Source: Bacillus sp. J33
GTDB lineage: Bacteria; Bacillota; Bacilli; Bacillales; Cytobacillaceae
DNA length: 41,809 nt
Assembly (NCBI RefSeq): GCF_000518885.1
Contig: NZ_JAEL01000049.1
Location: forward strand, 1-41,809
Reading direction: 5' to 3'
Part shown: positions 1 through 9,245 of the stretch, one piece after another
Layout of the letters: every line of letters begins with the position of its first letter
Position numbering within the stretch: position 1 is the first letter of the stretch
Position numbers and translations under genes: made by a program
The notes under the pieces: model-generated
Databases searched by the model: none
What the model was told of the DNA's origin: nothing
Seen by the model: only the letters and a program-made list of their open reading frames with translations

Positions 1-172
1 CCGGAGCGGCCCTATTCTGTCTTTTCTTTGGCTTTTGGTTGAAATCCTCCATTTCTGCATACTTCTTAATGGTTCGCGGATCTCTCCCTGTCCTTTTAGC
101 TACACTTGAATATCCGCAGTCTTTATTGTTAACCTCATGTCTGATATAATTAATCTCGGCCACTGCCAACAT
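1..172 (-). CDS. istA: IS21-family transposase IstA, N-terminal part (leaves window at left edge)
   Basis: The minus-strand frame from ATG at 172 encodes about 57 residues ending at the window edge. They form a helix-turn-helix of the IstA type: INYIRHEV, then YSSVAKRTGRDPRTIKKY, then a basic linker rich in K and R. IstA is the DDE transposase of IS21 elements and normally exceeds 400 aa, so this is only its DNA-binding start. An AGGAGG lies at 184-189, 11 nt from the ATG; an AAGGAG at 173-178 abuts the ATG and would suit the in-frame GTG at 163 better, so the start is uncertain. The sequence differs from the IstA start at the right end of the window, so these are two different elements. Confidence 0.7.
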   Translation of the reverse strand, partial: MLAVAEINYIRHEVNNKDCGYSSVAKRTGRDPRTIKKYAEMEDFNQKPKKRQNRAAP

Positions 173-245
173 CTCCTTAAATACCTCCTGCACGTTTTGT
201 ACCCAACAGGAAGTGTATGTGTATTTTGGAATGTTGACAAGTGGC
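1..245 (-). mobile_element. IS21-family element, upstream end
   Basis: The DNA upstream of the istA start (about 173-245) is the usual place for an IS21 terminal region, with TTGTCAACATTCC on the minus strand near the outer edge. The exact terminus and target duplication cannot be fixed because the other end lies outside the window. The large palindrome at 251-288 sits just outside the likely end. Confidence 0.45.
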
Positions 246-250
246 CATTT

Positions 251-288
251 TTAATTTGTGCAGGCCCCTAGGGGCCAGCACAAATTAA
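251..288. repeat. 38-bp near-perfect palindrome
   Basis: The arms TTAATTTGTGC and GCACAAATTAA flank a fully palindromic GGCCCCTAGGGGCC core, with a single A.A mismatch pair. It begins 11 nt after the stop codon of the OLD-type gene. It can form a very stable hairpin, but neither strand continues into a clear T-run, so it is not a standard intrinsic terminator. It may still end transcription or mark the insertion site of the neighbouring IS21 element. Confidence 0.75.
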
Positions 289-298
289 ATGCCATAAC

Positions 299-2062
299 CT
301 ACATTTTTATGATGCCATAAACATTTAGCAAAATATCTTCAAATTCTTCTTTTAAACTACTATGTGCAATAGAGTGCTCTAAAGTCCATGGTTGAGAGAT
401 ATAAACTTTTGTTTGTTCCACATTGTCGAAGTATCTATCTTTAATTTCATTCTCTTTTACTCTTTTACATTCATAAAAATTCGGCTCTACAGATTGCAAC
501 AATGATTCTATCCTTACAGCTATTTCTTCAAATTTTTGTTTCTGTTCAGCCCCTGAAAGTCTCTCTCTGACTTTTTCACCATAGATTGTTTTAGATTTAC
601 TTATTAAATCCTTCATCTGAACATATATGTTTTCTTCTAATTCACTTTTTAAGTGTTCACTTTCAAAAAAGTCAGATATTCTTCTATTTAGTTCGCTATT
701 CACTTTTATATAACAAGGTTCTTCATAATACTCTGCTGGTTTTAAATCTAAATCGGTTATTATAGAAACTGGAAAATTCATTGGCTTATTAACATCATCT
801 CTAATAAAGATGGATGAATATCGTTTAAATGCCAAATTGCCAACATTTATAATTGAAACTCCATATTTATGTAAGGGGCGTTCAATGATCTCCGCAATGG
901 ATGGTAATAACAAATTCTCTGCATCACCTTCTACAAAGATAACTCCTCTAGCAAAAAATAAATTAGCTTTAGTTGCATCTAAAAACCTTTCTAAAAATTC
1001 ATAGTCATCCGCTTCCAGTTTTGTTTGGCCTTTATTCATTGAAAAAGCTTGTTGATTGAAAATAAAAATAATATTTTCTAAGGATATTGAAGCTGCTAAC
1101 ACCGGGCTATGAGATGTGAAAATATATTGCATACCTGTTTCTTCAGCATTTTTTTCAAAGTGTTTAATAACTCGCAGTTGTGCCTGTGGATGAATATGTG
1201 CCTCTATCTCTTCTATCAAAGCAATTTTGGGTCCCACTTCTGTTTCACTTAGCAATAATAATTCAACAGCCATAAATAATAAATTGGAGCTTCCTAAGCC
1301 TGTTCCAATCTCTCCTAAGTTCAATTCTAGTTTTCTTAAAATCTCGGAGAAACTCATTTCCCGATTTTTTATTTCAGGTTCTTTCTTATTATTTTCCTCA
1401 AAGAATTCATTAACAGTTAGTCCAATTTTACTCAAAACCGGTTCATTCAGTACTCTTTTTAATTCATCAAAAGCGTGAGTAAAACTATCAACAATCTGCT
1501 GCTTTTCTGTGCTATCATCTGAAAAATCCCTTAAGCTTTTTACTACTTGAGCTACACGAGAACGTGTACCTGGGCTTAATTCAGTTGTAGCATCTCGTAA
1601 TGGCTTAAGATATGTTACTGCTAATAATTGTCGAACAGTATCTTCCATACCCACTTCTAAATTTTCTGGACCTGCTTTTACACTTCTTTTAATTTTCTTC
1701 TGTTTATTAGCATCTTCATAAATCTCTGCCTCCAATACAATGCGAAGTTCAGTAGTTTGTGATTGAAGCGATAACCATTCATAAAAATATGATTCTTCTA
1801 GTGAACTTAACTTCTTAAATATACATTCAATTTTTAATGAGGTATTATCTTTATTAAAGTCTTGTTCTGTCACCCAATTTATATCGTGACTGTTTGTTCC
1901 AAGAATTGTTTTAATGGAGTCGATGATTGCTGTTTTTCCTGAATCATTTTCACCAACTAAAATATTTAATCCTTCTTTAAACTCAACCTCAAACCCAGAA
2001 CTTCCATCTTCACCCACAGAAAATTTTCTCCAGTTCCATAATTTCAAACTATGTAGATACAT
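299..2062 (-). CDS. OLD-family ATP-dependent endonuclease (AAA ATPase plus TOPRIM)
   Basis: This 587-aa protein has an SMC/RecF-like ATPase start with Walker A GENDSGKTA (about residues 38-46). The signature and Walker B region reads ALIEEIEAHIHPQAQLR, followed by a switch motif FTSHSPVLAAS. After the ATPase comes a TOPRIM-like nuclease domain beginning FVEGDAENLLLPSIAEI (near residue 378), with a later acidic DLD. This order is that of OLD-family nucleases, which act in phage defence alone (P2 Old) or with a helicase (Gabija). The next upstream gene lies 99 nt away on the same strand, and a helicase-nuclease gene follows, which supports a defence role. The ATG start at 2062 has only a weak AAGGG ribosome site. 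The exact defence class is inference. Confidence 0.8.
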   Translation of the reverse strand: MYLHSLKLWNWRKFSVGEDGSSGFEVEFKEGLNILVGENDSGKTAIIDSIKTILGTNSHDINWVTEQDFNKDNTSLKIECIFKKLSSLEESYFYEWLSLQSQTTELRIVLEAEIYEDANKQKKIKRSVKAGPENLEVGMEDTVRQLLAVTYLKPLRDATTELSPGTRSRVAQVVKSLRDFSDDSTEKQQIVDSFTHAFDELKRVLNEPVLSKIGLTVNEFFEENNKKEPEIKNREMSFSEILRKLELNLGEIGTGLGSSNLLFMAVELLLLSETEVGPKIALIEEIEAHIHPQAQLRVIKHFEKNAEETGMQYIFTSHSPVLAASISLENIIFIFNQQAFSMNKGQTKLEADDYEFLERFLDATKANLFFARGVIFVEGDAENLLLPSIAEIIERPLHKYGVSIINVGNLAFKRYSSIFIRDDVNKPMNFPVSIITDLDLKPAEYYEEPCYIKVNSELNRRISDFFESEHLKSELEENIYVQMKDLISKSKTIYGEKVRERLSGAEQKQKFEEIAVRIESLLQSVEPNFYECKRVKENEIKDRYFDNVEQTKVYISQPWTLEHSIAHSSLKEEFEDILLNVYGIIKM

Positions 2063-2161
2063 CTCTTATCCCTTCTTACTACTAAAGAATTTGTATTTAA
2101 TACTCTTTTCCTTATAATTAACAATTTTTCAAACCTTGTAATCATATATTAAAATTTTATT

Positions 2162-3085
2162 TTATTTTAGCGCCCTAAACTTATGAGGAATCTCCTTTTG
2201 TTTTTTCACCTTCCAAAGAAAATCACCATTTACAAGCACATTTCCTTGTTCTAAGGTTGCGTTGTATTGGTTCCCACGTGCATCAAATAATAAAAGTTCA
2301 AATCGGTAGTCCTTGTTTCCAACACCGTATTCGTCAATATCCAATCTTAAAGGATCAGATGAACTGAAACCAACAAATAACTGACCAACTATTTCTGATT
2401 TGGGCTGTATTCCTATATTAAAATCAGCTCCAATTACCTTATCTATACCAAATATGGGATGGTGAGATAATTTCTTACCATCTTTATTATGTATGTTCAT
2501 ATAACCTGAAGTGATTGTAACTGGGTTCTCCGTGGTATTTGCCAATAGTACGTCTATTGACGCACAACCATCCAGGTCATGTACACCATAAAGGGTTTGT
2601 TCAAGCAATTTGACTTCAAATACCCCTTTGTTTTGATACATAAAATCAAAATCACTCCGCTTTGCTATAGAGTTTGAACTCCCCTTACGAATTAGGCACA
2701 AGCCTTCATTTAATTTATTGTATTTTCGTTTAAGCATATAAGGTTTGCTATTTGTATTAAATACTCTGAAAACACCAAGAAAGTTCCCTTCATATTCATA
2801 CTTAAAATAATCAAACTGAATGTCGGGTTCAATGTTACTCAAAATAACCTGGGTATAAATTGATGAATCAACAAATTCCTCTTGAGTAATTCCCTTAATT
2901 TCTTTTCCTTCTGGTCTATCCTTAATCCCAATAATGATGAATTTTTCTCCTTCATGACGGGAGTTGGCCATTGCCATAATGTCAGCAATTAGATCCATGT
3001 GCTTGTCTTTCGAATATTGTTTTTCTTTAAAGTCTAGATATTCACATTCATATCCAAACCTTATCAATTCTTCAATTTTTTCCAC
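2162..3085 (-). CDS. AlbA_2 (Schlafen-type) putative DNA-binding protein
   Basis: The N-terminal half resembles the AlbA_2 / Schlafen divergent ATPase domain: an ExxxxDFKE start, then DLIADIMAMANSRHEGEKFIIIGIKD, the typical acidic strand followed by the A-N and G-I-K-D block. The C-terminal half (about 170-307) is beta-rich with no motif I recognise. I place the start at GTG 3085 because AAGGAG lies 7 nt upstream; an open frame continues to a TTG at 3130 without a better site. AlbA_2 proteins appear as regulators and in several defence islands. Here it sits between an OLD nuclease and a helicase-nuclease on one strand, so a role in that module is likely but unproven. Confidence 0.65.
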   Translation of the reverse strand: MEKIEELIRFGYECEYLDFKEKQYSKDKHMDLIADIMAMANSRHEGEKFIIIGIKDRPEGKEIKGITQEEFVDSSIYTQVILSNIEPDIQFDYFKYEYEGNFLGVFRVFNTNSKPYMLKRKYNKLNEGLCLIRKGSSNSIAKRSDFDFMYQNKGVFEVKLLEQTLYGVHDLDGCASIDVLLANTTENPVTITSGYMNIHNKDGKKLSHHPIFGIDKVIGADFNIGIQPKSEIVGQLFVGFSSSDPLRLDIDEYGVGNKDYRFELLLFDARGNQYNATLEQGNVLVNGDFLWKVKKQKEIPHKFRALK

Positions 3086-3342
3086 GCCGTTTCTCCTTAA
3101 GTAAATTTTATATAAAGTATAATTCGACAAATATCACAATTCCCCTATATTTACCTAAGGAAATTTAGTGAATTCTTTAAGATATTAATTCAGTTTTATA
3201 GATAATATAAAAAGGACCCATTAATTTATACTTTATTAGAATTTAAGATTTCTAATTTGGTTACTTTTTCCAACATTTCATGGATGTGGTATTATCGAAG
3301 GTCTGAAATTAGGGTTTTAATAGGTCATTTTACACAACAAGA

Positions 3343-3398
3343 AAAGCCACATAACCTGTAAATCCTTCTAAATCTAGGTTACGAGGCTATGTGGCTTT
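3343..3398 (-). terminator. Hairpin terminator after the helicase gene; rest of 3086-3492 non-coding
   Basis: On the minus strand AAGCCACATA and TATGTGGCTT form an outer stem, with TAACCT/AGGTTA inside, followed by TTTTCTTGTT. This fits an intrinsic terminator for the helicase gene ending at 3493, and implies the AlbA_2 and OLD genes use their own promoter. Next to it on the plus strand is a short tandem repeat of TATGGCTTTC. I see no gene in the remainder of 3086-3492. Confidence 0.6.
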
Positions 3399-3492
3399 AT
3401 ATGGCTTTCTATGGCTTTCTAGGAATACCCCCTTATCGAATTATGTCATTTTCACGTGTTGGCCGGACGTGGATATATTGAAAGGGGTAGAA

Positions 3493-6400
3493 TCAACTTT
3501 TTTTATCAAAAAAGAATTTAAATCTCGCACCAACCGATTGAACAGCTGCCCAAGTATTCATTAGCAGATAATCTATTTGTATGATTTCTGGGTATTGTTT
3601 TAAATTTTCTTGCTTTTGATTGGTATACGTCTTTAAAGAAAACATATTTGCGGTCAGTGCCCATATGTAGGTAACAGATTCTGGATCTCTTTGATAATGT
3701 TTAATTAAATCCCAAATTTTTTGTGCTTCTAGATCCCCTTTAATTACTCTCTTCCTTGTCACTTCTTTTAACTTCCAATCCTCATTCCATTTTTCTACAT
3801 CATTAGGAACACGACTACTTAATGGATGTGCATAATCAAGATTTTTCATCACCTGAGAAACAATATCTTGAAATGCGGAAGCAGAATAAGAAGCTTTTTT
3901 TGATTTACAATGGATAAAATATATCCTTTTATTTTTGGTATCCAGGCCAATAAAATCCGATATTTCTTTTTTTAGGTCAGTACAAATTAAATAATCCATC
4001 TCTTTCAATGACATTTTAATTTCATTTTGTTCCTCCAAGTCCTTACCTAAAGAAGAGACTAAATAGAACAATGAGTCTTCGGCCCACTCCTCTCGCCGGA
4101 CATCTAGTTCTCCTTTTTCACTATTAATCCTTTTATCATCTTTAAGTTTGTATTCTCCAAAAACCCCATCCATTCTTCGATCATCAAAGGCGATTCCACT
4201 TTTTATAAATTCTTTTTTGTAATATATATGTGTCGCATCACTCGTAACAATATGAAAATCTTGATATCTATTTAAATAGCTAATCAATGACTCATTCTTA
4301 CGAACACTATATTCCTCAGTTATTTTATCTTCACTAAAACGGTAACTATTGTTTAAAGAGAACTCTTCAAATGATAAATTATATCTTTTGTTTTCAAAAT
4401 TAACATTGAGGCAAACCATTTCTCCATTTATTTTCAACTGAGTCTTATTATTTTCTATTTTGTAATTTAACTCTTCAATTTCAACTTTATTCCCATTCTC
4501 ATCAACTAAAATGTCTTCAAAATCATTAAAGTCAAAAGTAATTAAAATAGGGCTGGTATCTGCAGGAATTCCCACAATAGGCGAATATCTTTGAAAGAAG
4601 CTATTTGCTGCACCTGTCTCATTAAGAATTTTATCAGCTATTTTTTTGATCCAGTTTAAATAATCTGCTAGGTGCATATAACCCGAGTTATCGGATACCC
4701 GACTGTTTGAAAAACCGATATATCTTCTTCCCCGGCTACCCATTTCATTTACCGAACCCGTAATAGTTGTGCAAAAATTATATTTGTCAGTAATATTCGG
4801 TGCGATATTTTTCATATTTCTACTATTTATTACTTGTCTATGAATGTTATTTTGACTTATAATTCCGTTTTTTAACGTTACCTGTGTAAATTCTGCATCC
4901 TCATTGAAAAGAAATTGTAGTTTACTGGGGTTTACTGGTTCTGATAAATCCAAGATTATACTGGGTATATAATTGTTAGTATCATAAAAAAATAAATAAT
5001 TATTATTTAACCATAAAAAAAACAGCCCAAGTTTAACCTCTACAAATGATTCATTACTCAATATTGAAGAATTTCCAAACTTAGTATAAGTAACTATATA
5101 CATATCTTCACTTTCATGTTTATGTTTATTAATAACATACTCGTTTGAAAGCTCTTTCTGATTTATAATTTCATTTATGAACTTATCAAATCTAAACTCC
5201 CCTAATATCTCGTCTTTTAATGAAAAAATATTTGCTTTTAAAGGTAATCTATAACGGAAAAGCGTATCTCGAAATTCCATTGGTGTTTGGTCATCAAACT
5301 TTTTTAGGAATTTTCGGGAACCGTAAATATAGTCCGGCTGGTTTAATAAAAAGCTTTTGAAAAAATTTTTAAAGTTATTCGTAGGAAGTTTATCTCTTTG
5401 AGCTGTATCTGATTCATAATCAACATAAGTATTCCAGATATCTTCAAGATAATTATCTGCAGGATTTATTATTATCCAACTTTTTTCAAGACTACTATCA
5501 GGCCTTTCTTTCCGTAACGTCCTTCCTATCTGTTGTATAAATGACCTTGCATTGTCAAATCCACCATAAATAGCCAAAAAGGCAAACTTACTATCATCTA
5601 TTCCTTCAACTAATTTATTTTGAGCTAACCAATAAATTGCATCATTTTCAGTAGGTACGTCTTGGAATTTAGAATCATTATCTTTAGTATTCTTAAATCT
5701 TTCATGGATAGCGATTGCTTTTTCTTCTTTTCCATCTAAATAATCAATTGCTGTCTCCAAATCACTAAAGTTTGCAAATCTAATAATAATTTTTGGTTCA
5801 AAATTATTTTCCTCTTCAAACCTTCCTTTTAATTCCATGATCTTATCGATAAAAACACTTATTTTTACTTTTGAAGCTGGTATATCTTGATCAAGATATT
5901 TAAATTCAGGTGTTCTTATAATTTTTTCATCAATTGCTTCTTTTAATGAGTAATTATAAAAATATTTCTCATCAATATTAAAGATATGATAATCGTTTCT
6001 AATCGGTGTAGCAGTAAACAGAATTGTTTTCTTACCAAGACTTCTAATTGTCTCACTCCAAGTATTTGCTGGCTCTTTATGCCCTTCGTCAAATAAAATT
6101 AAATCAACATTGTCTTTTAAAGTATTAAACACTTCCTCGTTTTCATTTTTCACTTGAGTTAAAGCCTGTATAGTTGTGATAAATACCTTATTACCTTCCT
6201 TATCCACTAATTCAGAAGCATTTTTGGGAAATAAACGTTCAATTGACTTTTTTATTTCCAAGTCAATATTCATTTTTTCCCACAAATTTTTTTTAATTTC
6301 CTTATAAAGTTGTTCTCTAATAGCAGAAGAAGGGGAAACAATTAAAACATTATTGCATCCTTTAATAAACAATGCTAAAACACCTATTACGAATGTCTTG

Positions 6401-6543
6401 CCTGTACCCGTTGGCATCTTAATTAATGCTTGTTTAGCCGAAGAACTCTTTATATAGCTTAAAGAAGTTTCAATCGCTTTAACCTGATAAGTTCTTAATT
6501 TAGAAGATATTATTGAACGGTGTTCCCATTTAATTAAACTCAT
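3493..6543 (-). CDS. DEAD/DEAH (SF2) helicase with C-terminal nuclease-like domain
   Basis: This 1016-aa protein opens with a complete SF2 helicase: LRTYQVKAIE (Q-like), KMPTGTGKTFVIG (Walker A), LFDEGHKEPA (DEGH box), LFTATPIRND (motif III), and QQIGRTLRKERP (motif VI) near residue 340. The middle, about residues 400-750, has no motif I know. Toward the C-terminus, FGEYKLKDD is followed by EISDFIGLDTKNKRIYFIHCKSKK, which reads like a D ... (x)xK restriction-nuclease fold. That makes it a single-chain helicase-nuclease of the kind found in anti-phage systems. It is preceded after 6 nt by a small open frame. A Hachiman-like or other two-gene system is possible, but I do not see HamA. Confidence 0.75.
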   Translation of the reverse strand: MSLIKWEHRSIISSKLRTYQVKAIETSLSYIKSSSAKQALIKMPTGTGKTFVIGVLALFIKGCNNVLIVSPSSAIREQLYKEIKKNLWEKMNIDLEIKKSIERLFPKNASELVDKEGNKVFITTIQALTQVKNENEEVFNTLKDNVDLILFDEGHKEPANTWSETIRSLGKKTILFTATPIRNDYHIFNIDEKYFYNYSLKEAIDEKIIRTPEFKYLDQDIPASKVKISVFIDKIMELKGRFEEENNFEPKIIIRFANFSDLETAIDYLDGKEEKAIAIHERFKNTKDNDSKFQDVPTENDAIYWLAQNKLVEGIDDSKFAFLAIYGGFDNARSFIQQIGRTLRKERPDSSLEKSWIIINPADNYLEDIWNTYVDYESDTAQRDKLPTNNFKNFFKSFLLNQPDYIYGSRKFLKKFDDQTPMEFRDTLFRYRLPLKANIFSLKDEILGEFRFDKFINEIINQKELSNEYVINKHKHESEDMYIVTYTKFGNSSILSNESFVEVKLGLFFLWLNNNYLFFYDTNNYIPSIILDLSEPVNPSKLQFLFNEDAEFTQVTLKNGIISQNNIHRQVINSRNMKNIAPNITDKYNFCTTITGSVNEMGSRGRRYIGFSNSRVSDNSGYMHLADYLNWIKKIADKILNETGAANSFFQRYSPIVGIPADTSPILITFDFNDFEDILVDENGNKVEIEELNYKIENNKTQLKINGEMVCLNVNFENKRYNLSFEEFSLNNSYRFSEDKITEEYSVRKNESLISYLNRYQDFHIVTSDATHIYYKKEFIKSGIAFDDRRMDGVFGEYKLKDDKRINSEKGELDVRREEWAEDSLFYLVSSLGKDLEEQNEIKMSLKEMDYLICTDLKKEISDFIGLDTKNKRIYFIHCKSKKASYSASAFQDIVSQVMKNLDYAHPLSSRVPNDVEKWNEDWKLKEVTRKRVIKGDLEAQKIWDLIKHYQRDPESVTYIWALTANMFSLKTYTNQKQENLKQYPEIIQIDYLLMNTWAAVQSVGARFKFFFDKKS

Positions 6544-6549
6544 AATTGT

Positions 6550-6735
6550 TCACCCTGAAATTTTTATAATACTAATTTTAATATTTACATCATTCAACAA
6601 ATTACCTTGTATTCCTGCCAAAATAAAAACACCTCGTTTGTTTTTAAAACGAAAGTGTAAATTTAATAACGGAATAAATTCCCAGACATCCTCTTCAATT
6701 TCCGAAGTTATATACTCTACAAATTTATGTTTCAT
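6550..6735 (-). CDS. Small hypothetical protein upstream of the helicase
   Basis: A 61-aa frame (start MKHKFVEYITSEIEEDVWEF, then a short beta-rich stretch) ends 6 nt before the helicase start, so it could be co-translated. It overlaps the end of another short frame at 6725-6808 (about 27 aa, starting MNDIYLSEDTFMHS) in the TAATGA manner often seen in real gene pairs. Together these look like the eroded tail of a longer partner gene, or two micro-proteins. I recognise no family. No strong ribosome site is visible. Confidence 0.35.
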   Translation of the reverse strand: MKHKFVEYITSEIEEDVWEFIPLLNLHFRFKNKRGVFILAGIQGNLLNDVNIKISIIKISG

Positions 6736-7159
6736 TATTAATTTCCTCTTTATGAATTATAAAAGTAGAATGCATAAATGTATCTTCACTTAAATAAATA
6801 TCATTCATTTTTCTCCAAACAAGTAAGCCCATAATGACATTCAATGCATTTAACTATGATATTTGAATTTTTGTAGTATAGACATCATCAACCGCTTATC
6901 CTATTGCAATCTTTAATAAAAGATGTATTGTCAGGAGCATAAGTGTTTTTTTACTACTCCCCCTTAAAGAACCTTGGACTAGATTTATTCCCATACCCAA
7001 ATCGACAAATTGGAATATCTAAAGCTATAAGGTAATCTATTATGGACCTTTTTAGATGCGGCTTGATCAATTGCTAAGAAAACAAAATCTGTCCGTATAA
7101 CAAATCTACATTTAACTCCTCGAGAAAAAAATCCATTTTAATAAGAAACCTAAAATTAT
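6736..7159. other. Gap between defence module and tnsD-like gene, no intact gene
   Basis: Apart from the short overlapping frame ending at 6725, this stretch holds no convincing gene. On the minus strand around 6950-7080 a short open piece ends in RFGYGNKSSPRFFKGE followed by two stops. It reads like a protein fragment but has no recognisable family and no start. This is probably decayed DNA. Confidence 0.4.
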
Positions 7160-9013
7160 TTAAACTCTATATATTTCTTTGATGATTATATGCTTTAATT
7201 TATCAGCAAATTCACTTTTTAACCCTGCTGCACGGATTACTTCCCACTCACTTAATGAAGCTTTTGATTTTTTCAGTTCACCTATAAAATATTTAATCCT
7301 CCTTATTTGAAATTGTTCTATCGATTCTACATGCTTTTCAAGTGCTTCCCTTGTCTTTGGTAACCTGTCTATATAGTTGATAAAAGAGGTTAAAGATAGA
7401 GTACTTATCCTGCGACCAATTTCATTTTTACTAACCCTTGTTACTTCTCCAGCACCATTAATGATTTCTTTAGCTATTAACTCCACTTGCTCTGCTACAT
7501 CTTTGTCTCGACTTTCCCAATCTACTCTTTGGTTTAAGTTTTTGACTTTGCTTACCCTAGCCTTGGGACTATGTTCTTTTAGCCACCTCTCATCGTTTCG
7601 ATAAAGCCACAGGTATACAGAAGGGTTTAATGAACGGAGTTCTGTAACTGTTTTATCTCCATTATTTTTAATTAATAAAGACCATTCTTTCCTGTAACCC
7701 TCTAATAAAGGGTTTACTGAATTATTTTCAGTAAGTTGTTCTTTAATGTTCAACTTGTTTTTTACAGTCATTGGATCTACCCCAAGTATTTCCGCCTTTT
7801 TTCTTAAAGAAAGATCTTGCGTAGAGAGTTCAGCTAGTTTCTGTTCCCAAACAGGACCAAAAGTCTTTATTCGCCCAATTTTATAAAGGTCATCTTCTTT
7901 TTTATCAGGACCCCTTCTTGAATAAACAAAACCACATGTACAAGTAAATGTTCCAACAGGAACTTTCATTTTGAAATCATTAGTAATTTTACATGAAATG
8001 ACTACAGGCTTTTTAAAGTGCTCCGCTGCTCTATTCAAACATGGCCATGGCCCACTCCCGAATGGTTCAAAATCAGAATTGATTTGTTGCTGTAAAGATA
8101 AAATTGTTTCCCCTAGAAATCCTAACAGCAATATATGTCTTAGTGGGTGACAACTTACTTTTGGCTTTCTTAAAACCTTATGTAGCCAGGTATCTTCATC
8201 TGTTTCTGAAATATAGCATTTCAATTCTTTTAATAGGGATACACCATAAAATTGATTAAACTTAGGTATTAAATCAACCCATTTAATTCTCCCTGATATA
8301 GTCGCGAATCCTTGTTGTTTTAACCTTGCAATGTAAAACCTTCTCAAGTTCTCTAATCCGAATGGTTTAATGAGGTTATTAAGCAAATAAAAAGTTTGCT
8401 CAGAAATAAAAAACCGGTGTTTAAATTGAACGGAATCATCCTGACTACTAGAAACTTTATCTAAATGAACACTTTTTCCAAGAGAAGCCAAATCATGCTT
8501 ATTTTTTCTTTCTGAATACGGAACGTCTGAGTCTGTTAAATAACAACCATGTTTTGGGCATACCACCACCCCTTCTGCTTGATGAACTCTATGCCAGAAA
8601 CATTCACCATGGAGTGCTTTTTCTGTTTCTACACATTCTAAACAATACCTTAAATAATCTGGGCTTTTTATTTTGCTTGCGGGTATACCAATTTTCATAT
8701 AAATGAATTTCCCATCACTTTCACTCATCATTAGCTTTAATTCTTGGTACCTCTCGTTGGGGATAAAAGGAGCAAAGTAGGGCAAAAAAGTATGGTTATT
8801 TATTAATTGCTGATCAGAGTAACTTTCTGGGATGGGTAGTCTTCTAACTAATTTTCTAAAATTCGAAGGTAAGGTTGTAGCTGCACAGAGAGTACTGGAC
8901 CCAAACACCTCTTCCATAGTGATTTTTGAATTCTCATTGCCCGAATACTGATGATACCTTGCTAATACACTATAAAAAAGTTCATCTTCATACAAACAAG
9001 GGAAAAATATCAA
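7160..9013 (-). CDS. tnsD: TnsD/TniQ-family transposon target-selection protein (second copy)
   Basis: About 617 aa. It begins with the TniQ signature (IFFPCLYEDELFYSVLARYH), then a TnsD zinc-binding block: YCLECVETE, then FWHRVHQAEG and VCPKHGCYL. A second CTCGF knuckle lies near residue 375, and the long C-terminal half has predicted helix-turn-helix segments. TnsD proteins bind a fixed chromosomal site and recruit TnsC/TnsAB there. I place the start at TTG 9013, preceded by AGAGGTGAG; a GTG at 9022 lies inside that site. It is isolated from the tnsBC-tnsD genes at 35.8-41.5 kb and differs from that tnsD, so the element carries two selectors, perhaps for two targets. Confidence 0.85.
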   Translation of the reverse strand: MIFFPCLYEDELFYSVLARYHQYSGNENSKITMEEVFGSSTLCAATTLPSNFRKLVRRLPIPESYSDQQLINNHTFLPYFAPFIPNERYQELKLMMSESDGKFIYMKIGIPASKIKSPDYLRYCLECVETEKALHGECFWHRVHQAEGVVVCPKHGCYLTDSDVPYSERKNKHDLASLGKSVHLDKVSSSQDDSVQFKHRFFISEQTFYLLNNLIKPFGLENLRRFYIARLKQQGFATISGRIKWVDLIPKFNQFYGVSLLKELKCYISETDEDTWLHKVLRKPKVSCHPLRHILLLGFLGETILSLQQQINSDFEPFGSGPWPCLNRAAEHFKKPVVISCKITNDFKMKVPVGTFTCTCGFVYSRRGPDKKEDDLYKIGRIKTFGPVWEQKLAELSTQDLSLRKKAEILGVDPMTVKNKLNIKEQLTENNSVNPLLEGYRKEWSLLIKNNGDKTVTELRSLNPSVYLWLYRNDERWLKEHSPKARVSKVKNLNQRVDWESRDKDVAEQVELIAKEIINGAGEVTRVSKNEIGRRISTLSLTSFINYIDRLPKTREALEKHVESIEQFQIRRIKYFIGELKKSKASLSEWEVIRAAGLKSEFADKLKHIIIKEIYRV

Positions 9014-9080
9014 TACTCTCACCTCTAAAAGTTAAGTATCAACATTTTCCCCAATAATTACATAAGATATTACCTACTAT

Positions 9081-9158
9081 GAGATACCGGCATGACCAAC
9101 AATTTTCTTCCGAACATATTGCTCTCTACCTCCTGGTGCGAGATACTATCATGACCAG
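9081..9158. repeat. Pair of 19-bp imperfect direct repeats upstream of tnsD
   Basis: GAGATACCGGCATGACCAA (9081-9099) and GAGATACTATCATGACCAG (9140-9158) differ at four positions and start 59 bp apart, in the promoter region of the tnsD-like gene. Their spacing and size are compatible with protein-binding sites: a regulator, or TnsB-type end repeats. I find no third copy, and no transposon terminus can be defined here. Confidence 0.4.
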
Positions 9159-9245
9159 CTACCTAAGAGATGCTTTCAACATTCAAGCTACAAAACTCTG
9201 ACACTAATAACTTTGTCGTATTCGTTAATTGTTAATTATAAGGTT

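Noticed and set aside
6840-7159. Protein-like fragment ending in RFGYGNKSSPRFFKGE
   Set aside because: Short, without start or ribosome site, and closed by two stops; no family could be named.
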